From: JANYIP01 sp031394045
GTDB lineage: Bacteria; Actinomycetota; Actinomycetes; Prado026
Length of the DNA: 17,850 bases
Assembly: GCA_031394045.1 (NCBI GenBank)
Contig: JANMWN010000204.1
Location: 1-17,850 of the forward strand
Direction: 5' to 3'
Below, piece by piece: positions 14,242-17,850 of the stretch. The position numbers and the translations under genes were made by a program. Below the pieces are notes generated by a model, which was not told the DNA's origin, searched no databases, and was given only the letters and a program-made list of their open reading frames with translations. Position 1 is the stretch's first letter; every line of letters starts with the position of its first letter.

Positions 14242-14793
14242 ATGAACAAGTCGTTGCTGGCAGCGCTGAACGACGCCGAGCGGCTGCTCGTGGCCGAGAC
14301 AGAGACGGCAGCGCTCGCCCTGCTCGACGAGGATGCGGTCGGAGAGCTGCACGGGCGGGTCCGCCGGGCGCGCAACAAGTACACCGGGCAGTACCGGCGT
14401 GGCGCGAGCGCCCGGGTGTCGAAGGTCGGCGCCCGCGGGCAGGCCCGTCCCAAGAACACCACGGCGGCGCTCAAGGCGGAGGCGTTCGAGGAGGCCCTGG
14501 GCAGAGTCAGCCGCCGGCTCGGGGTGCTGGCCCAGCGCAGTGCCGCCGAGCTCCGCCAGGAGCGGCTGGAGATGGCGCGCGCTGCGAAGCAGGGCCGCAG
14601 CAGCGTCAAGAAGGTGGCCCCGTCGAAATCGTCAGCGAAGGCAGCGCCCAGGAAGGCCGCCGGGCGTCCGCGTCGTACCGTCACCGCGGCACCGGTCGGA
14701 GATCGCGTTCTGCGCTCACCGGCCAGCGAGAAGAATCGCGCCGGGACAACGGCCAAGGGCGCCCGCAGGCAGGCCAAGCGCGACAGCCGGTAG
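14242..14793 (+). CDS. Conserved hypothetical protein with basic Lys/Ala-rich tail
   Basis: 183 aa from ATG 14242 with GAGGAG five bases upstream. The N-terminal ~110 residues are predicted helical and highly charged, with a characteristic RRARNKYTGQYRR segment around residues 41-53, a pattern I associate with an uncharacterised actinobacterial family. From about residue 112 the sequence is low-complexity and strongly basic (KKVAPSKSS, KAAPRKAAGRPRR), like histone-H1-type or HU-tail extensions. The GRPRR piece resembles an AT-hook core. I infer a nucleic-acid-binding role, probably nucleoid-associated; no enzyme motif is present. It stands alone, between the secreted protein and tRNA-Asn. Confidence 0.8.
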   Translation: MNKSLLAALNDAERLLVAETETAALALLDEDAVGELHGRVRRARNKYTGQYRRGASARVSKVGARGQARPKNTTAALKAEAFEEALGRVSRRLGVLAQRSAAELRQERLEMARAAKQGRSSVKKVAPSKSSAKAAPRKAAGRPRRTVTAAPVGDRVLRSPASEKNRAGTTAKGARRQAKRDSR

Positions 14794-14828
14794 GCCAAGC
14801 GCGGCAACCTACCGCTGGGATGAGGGTG

Positions 14829-14901
14829 CTCCCGCCACTGGACTCGAACCAGTAACCTGCCGGTTAACAGCCGGCTGCTCTGCCAATTGAGCTAGGCGGG
14901 A
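14829..14901 (-). tRNA. tRNA-Asn (anticodon GTT)
   Basis: A full cloverleaf reads on the minus strand. The acceptor arms TCCCGCC/GGCGGGA pair perfectly, and the D arm has GCTC-AATTGGCA-GAGC. The anticodon stem GCCGG/CCGGC encloses loop CTGTTAA with anticodon GTT. The T arm is ACTGG-TTCGAGT-CCAGT with the invariant TTCGA. The discriminator base is G and CCA is not encoded. Length is 73 nt. Confidence 0.97.
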
Positions 14902-14972
14902 TCAAGGACAAGCCCCGAGGTTATCAGTGTGCCCGGGGGCACCCGAAACCGGTTGAGCCCCCACTGTCCCCT

Positions 14973-15033
14973 GTCGATCTTGAGAGATCACTGGGCCGAT
15001 CGGCGTGTCGAGCAGTGATCTCTCAAGATCGAC
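14973..15033. repeat. Long perfect inverted repeat (21-bp arms, 19-nt loop)
   Basis: The arms at 14973-14993 and 15013-15033 are perfectly complementary; the inner part of each reads GATCTTGAGAGATCACT or its complement. Each arm also contains a nested GATCT-TGAG-AGATC palindrome. It begins 15 bases behind the stop of the PH-like gene and lies ahead of tRNA-Asn on the same strand. No T-run follows, so it is either an actinobacterial-style hairpin terminator or a copy of a dispersed palindromic element. The remainder of 14902-15048 shows nothing else. Confidence 0.7.
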
Positions 15034-15048
15034 TTGAGTGGTGGGCGG

Positions 15049-15543
15049 TCAGAGGCCGGTGGAGGACTTTAGCTGGGCGATGGCGGCGTCGGCGCTGCGG
15101 CGCAGGTCAGGGTCGCCCGGATCCAGACCCGGGTCGAAGACGACGTTCCAGGTCAGCCCGTCCTTGCCGGGTACGCGACGCGCGGTGATCCGAGCCCCAG
15201 CGCCACCGACCAGTTCGACGTGCTCGCTGAGCGCGATGCTCGCCGTCACCCGCTCGCGCAGCGTCGGGGGTACCTCGCCGGGTTCGTCCAGCCGGAGCAG
15301 GTGCCGTTGCCCGCCCCGGCCGACGAGCACGACCTCGAGCGTCGGGTCGTCCCAGCCTGCGCTGGCGATCTTTTCGTACGGCAACCGCTCGTGGTCTCCC
15401 GACCGCCCGGGTACGTACAGCGCCAACGTCGACACGACCACAACCTGGCCCAGGCCGTCCTTGCCCCAGGCCAGCGCCCGCTCCCCCGGAGCGACGACCC
15501 GTCGTACCTGCGCCGGCACGCCCGGACGCCGGAAGGCAGCCAT
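15049..15543 (-). CDS. Conserved hypothetical protein (PH-like, downstream of dnaG)
   Basis: 164 aa. It starts three bases after the dnaG stop (ATG 15543), so it is the second gene of that operon. The sequence has the alternating strands of a small beta-barrel, PH-like fold: residues 16-45 (VAPGERALAWG, GQVVVVSTLALYV), LPYEKIASAGWD, then LEVVLVGRGGQRHLLRL, with a helix near the end. Similar proteins beginning with an F-x-RPGVP-type segment commonly accompany dnaG in actinobacteria. No catalytic motif or membrane helix is visible. Function unknown; a hairpin-forming repeat lies just behind it. Confidence 0.8.
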   Translation of the reverse strand: MAAFRRPGVPAQVRRVVAPGERALAWGKDGLGQVVVVSTLALYVPGRSGDHERLPYEKIASAGWDDPTLEVVLVGRGGQRHLLRLDEPGEVPPTLRERVTASIALSEHVELVGGAGARITARRVPGKDGLTWNVVFDPGLDPGDPDLRRSADAAIAQLKSSTGL

Positions 15544-15546
15544 CGG

Positions 15547-17469
15547 CTACGCCCCGCCCGCGGCCCGCTCACGGAGCTGCCGGTGCTGACCCTCGAGCAC
15601 GATCAGCTCGCCGAACACCCGGCCGTACTCGTCCGCGTCACTGGGGTCGATCCGCTGCAGCCGGGACTTGAGGTCGATGACCTGGCGCTGCACGAGCCGC
15701 TCGCTGACCCGGCCGACCAGCTCGTCGATGTACCGGGCGTCGGGGTCGCCCTCCCAGCGCAACGGCTCGACCGCGAGCTCGGTCACAATGGAGCGGACGG
15801 CGTCGTTGGCGGCCGCCTCGAGCACCCGCCCGACCCAGGCGTCGCCTGCTCCCGCAGCCGCAGCACCCCCCGCGGCCTCGACGGCTCGCTTGACCGCGAC
15901 GTACGCCGGGTGGGCCAGCGCCTCGGCCGCCAGCGCGTCGAAGGGCGCGCCAGCGAGCTCGGGGTACTGCAGGCCGATCTTGAGCGCCTCGCGGTCGATC
16001 ATCAGCTCACGGTCGTCGGTACGCGGCCGGGGGACGACCGGCTCGGCCACGCTCTGCTCGCCGCCGCCGGGCTGCCCGAGCGCCGGGGCGGTCGGCGAGC
16101 CCGAGACCGGGGCCGGCTGGCCGCCCTGAGCCCGCGAACCGGCCCGGGCGGCCTGCGCGACGACGTCGAGGACCGGCCCCGGCTCCATGCCCAGCCAACC
16201 CGACAGGGACACCGCATAAGCGTGCGCCAGCGAACGGTCCTTGGTACGGGCCACGACCGGCGCGGCCGCCCGAAGCGCAGCAACCCGCCCCTCGGGCACG
16301 TTCAGGTCGTACCGGGCCAGGATGCCCTTGACCACGAACTCCGACAGCGGTACCCGGCGGGTCACCAGGTCGCGTACGGCCTCGGCACCACGGGTCTGCC
16401 ACAGCTCGCAGGGGTCGAGCCCGCTCGGCTCGACGGCAACGAACAGCTGGGTGACGAACTTGCGGTCCTCAGTGAACGCACGCACTGCGGCCTTCTGCCC
16501 GGCGGAGTCGCCGTCGAAGGTGAACACGACCTCGCCGCGGAACTCGTCCTGGTCCATCAGCAGCCGGCGAAGGATGCGTACGTGGTCGTCGCCGAACGAC
16601 GTCCCGCAAGTGGCGACCGCCGTCTCCACCCCTGCGACGTGGCAGGCCATCACGTCGGTGTAGCCCTCGACCACGACGGCCTGCTGCCGCTTGGCGATCT
16701 CCTTCTTGGCCAGCTCGATGCCGAAGAGCACCTCGCTCTTGTGGTAGATCGGCGTCTCGGGCGTGTTCAGGTACTTGGGGCCGTCGTCGTCCTCGTGCAG
16801 CCGGCGCGCACCGAAGCCGATCACGTCACCGGCCGCCGAGTGGATCGGCCAGATCAGCCGCCCGCGGAACCGGTCGTAGACCCCACGCTGGCCCTGGCTG
16901 AGCAGGCCGCCGGCCAGCAGCTCGGCGTCGGAGTAGCCCTTGGCCCGCAGATGCTTGTTGAGCCCGTCCCAGCCCTTGGGCGCGTAGCCGACCCCGAACT
17001 TCTCGGCGGCGGCCTGGTCGAAACCGCGCTCCTCGAGGAAGGCCCGGCCGATCTTCGCCTCGGCCAGGCCGGTGAGCTGCTCGGCAAAGTACTGCTGCGC
17101 GGCCCGGTTGGCCTCGACGAAGCGGGTCTTGGGGGCCCGGTCGCGCCCTGCGGCCGAACCGCCCTCCTCGTACCTGAGCTGGACTCCGTACCGCCCGGCG
17201 AGGCGCTCGACCGACTCGGCGAAGGTCAGGTGGTCGACCTTCTGCAGGAAGCTGAAGACGTCGCCGCCCTCGGAGCAGCCGAAGCAGTGGTAGTAGCCCT
17301 TGCTCGGGTTGACGTTGAACGAGGGCGACTTCTCGTCGTGGAAGGGGCACAGTCCCTTGAGCGAGCCACCGCCGGCTGCCTTGAGCTGGACGTACTCGCC
17401 GACGACCTCTTCGATCCGCGCACGCTCACGGACGAGCACCACGTCGTCGTCGCGGATCCGGCCAGCCAC
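15547..17469 (-). CDS. dnaG: DNA primase DnaG
   Basis: 640 aa, the primase that makes RNA primers for replication. The N-terminal CHC2 zinc domain has Cys41-x2-His44 and Cys62-x2-Cys65 (CPFH ... CFGC). The RNA-polymerase-like core follows, with the TOPRIM domain showing VVVEGYTDVMA (Glu268) and FTFDGDSAG (Asp319, Asp321). After about residue 430 comes a Gly/Pro/Ala-rich linker, then the helical C-terminal region that docks on the replicative helicase. Length and order are normal. GTG 17469 lies just before GRIRDDDV, the usual N-terminus, and six bases after a TAGACT -10 element, suggesting leaderless translation. It is transcribed away from the lipoprotein gene. Confidence 0.97.
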   Translation of the reverse strand: MAGRIRDDDVVLVRERARIEEVVGEYVQLKAAGGGSLKGLCPFHDEKSPSFNVNPSKGYYHCFGCSEGGDVFSFLQKVDHLTFAESVERLAGRYGVQLRYEEGGSAAGRDRAPKTRFVEANRAAQQYFAEQLTGLAEAKIGRAFLEERGFDQAAAEKFGVGYAPKGWDGLNKHLRAKGYSDAELLAGGLLSQGQRGVYDRFRGRLIWPIHSAAGDVIGFGARRLHEDDDGPKYLNTPETPIYHKSEVLFGIELAKKEIAKRQQAVVVEGYTDVMACHVAGVETAVATCGTSFGDDHVRILRRLLMDQDEFRGEVVFTFDGDSAGQKAAVRAFTEDRKFVTQLFVAVEPSGLDPCELWQTRGAEAVRDLVTRRVPLSEFVVKGILARYDLNVPEGRVAALRAAAPVVARTKDRSLAHAYAVSLSGWLGMEPGPVLDVVAQAARAGSRAQGGQPAPVSGSPTAPALGQPGGGEQSVAEPVVPRPRTDDRELMIDREALKIGLQYPELAGAPFDALAAEALAHPAYVAVKRAVEAAGGAAAAGAGDAWVGRVLEAAANDAVRSIVTELAVEPLRWEGDPDARYIDELVGRVSERLVQRQVIDLKSRLQRIDPSDADEYGRVFGELIVLEGQHRQLRERAAGGA

Positions 17470-17475
17470 GGGCGG

Positions 17476-17481
17476 AGTCTA
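17476..17481 (-). promoter_or_regulatory. Candidate -10 box of a leaderless dnaG promoter
   Basis: Minus-strand TAGACT (TANNNT type) is followed by six bases and the dnaG GTG. No Shine-Dalgarno sequence precedes that start, which fits leaderless translation. The -35 region is not obvious. Confidence 0.4.
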
Positions 17482-17504
17482 CGTCGGTACGGCGACGGCC
17501 GAGT

Positions 17505-17510
17505 TAGCCT
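17505..17510 (+). promoter_or_regulatory. Candidate -10 box of a leaderless lipoprotein promoter
   Basis: TAGCCT (TANNNT type) is followed by six bases and then GTG 17517. It faces away from the dnaG -10 box, with only 23 bases between the two hexamers, so the promoters overlap back to back. Confidence 0.4.
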
Positions 17511-17516
17511 GTCCCG

Positions 17517-17850
17517 GTGCTCCCTCGCCCCCAGCGCCACCTCGCCACCGCGGCCTTCGCCATGCTCCTGCTCGCAGCGTGCTCCGGTGGGTCGACGGCT
17601 GCGGCGCCGGTCGGCGGCAGCTCTGGCGGGGTGCTCCTACCCCCAGTCACAGCCACCCCACCCACCTCGTCGGCACCAGCCCCGAGCCCGACCCCGAAAC
17701 CGACTCCGAAGCCGACCCACAGCCCGACCCAGCCGCCCGTGGTCAGCGGCGCGCACTACGCGTTCCCCGTACGCTGCGCCAGCTCGATCAGCTACGGCCA
17801 CAGCCACCACGACTACCCCGCCACCGACATCTTCGCTGCCAAGACCTGCT
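17517..17850 (+). CDS. Lipoprotein with M23-like peptidase domain (3' end outside window)
   Basis: 111 codons are visible from GTG 17517. Residues 1-22 are a lipoprotein signal: basic n-region with RPQRH, hydrophobic AFAMLLLAAC, and lipobox LAAC with Cys22. A Pro/Thr/Ser/Lys-rich linker (about residues 40-73, repeated PTPKPT units) would span the cell wall. The folded domain then begins with HYAFPVR and continues through SYGHSHHDYPATDIFAAKTC, the His/Asp-bearing start of an actinobacterial M23 (LytM-like) domain. I infer a membrane-anchored peptidoglycan-binding or -cleaving protein. The remaining zinc ligands lie beyond the window, so activity cannot be judged. It is divergent from dnaG. Confidence 0.75.
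   Translation, partial: MLPRPQRHLATAAFAMLLLAACSGGSTAAAPVGGSSGGVLLPPVTATPPTSSAPAPSPTPKPTPKPTHSPTQPPVVSGAHYAFPVRCASSISYGHSHHDYPATDIFAAKTC

Noticed and set aside
14973..15033. Classical rho-independent terminator
   Set aside because: The hairpin is strong, but no T-run follows on either strand, so it is listed as an inverted repeat of uncertain role.
1..17850. CRISPR arrays, insertion sequences or integrase genes
   Set aside because: No regularly spaced direct repeats and no transposase or recombinase motifs were seen on either strand.

Overview
The window is high-GC DNA with GTG starts, many ATGA/GTGA stop-start overlaps and typical actinobacterial gene content: DnaG followed by a PH-like protein, a DevR/DosR-type box beside an Acg-family nitroreductase, a GAP-family exporter, and TANNNT -10 elements placed six bases before start codons. 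It is almost certainly from an actinomycete, perhaps of the Nocardioides type. The genus cannot be fixed from sequence alone.

Layout. (1) 1-3591, plus strand: a tightly coupled cassette of four genes I do not recognise, the first cut by the window edge. The second carries a gluzincin-like HESGH...E signature. A decayed STAS-domain fragment follows (3595-3835). (2) 3907-11704, minus strand only: read in the direction of transcription, this runs COG4280 membrane protein, small two-helix protein, [DosR box], Acg-like nitroreductase, 43-aa single-helix protein, cytochrome b N-half, divergent cytochrome b C-half partner, broken SMP-30 remnant, GAP-family transporter, CarH/LitR-like B12 photoreceptor regulator, xanthorhodopsin-like proton pump, and the Brp/Blh retinal-forming dioxygenase. 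(3) 11705-11988: a divergent intergenic region with a perfect 12-bp-arm palindrome and an extra half-site. (4) 11989-14793, plus strand: a large secreted beta-propeller-like protein and a basic-tailed conserved protein. (5) tRNA-Asn (minus) and a 21-bp-arm inverted repeat. (6) dnaG and a small conserved gene (minus), divergent from a lipoprotein with an M23-like domain that runs off the window.

How the genes may work together. The centre looks like an accessory energy island. Blh makes retinal from beta-carotene (carotenoid genes are not in the window), the rhodopsin uses it to pump protons with green light, and the CarH-like protein is placed to make expression light-dependent. Directly upstream on the same strand is a redox module whose first gene has a near-consensus DosR/DevR hypoxia box. 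It pairs a four-His cytochrome b half with a partner in which I see no PEWY quinol-site motif, and no Rieske protein or cytochrome c is present. The gene overlaps allow light- and oxygen-responsive energy genes to be partly co-transcribed. That link is inference. The most likely undescribed systems are this nitroreductase/43-aa/cytochrome b unit and the metallopeptidase-like cassette at the left edge.
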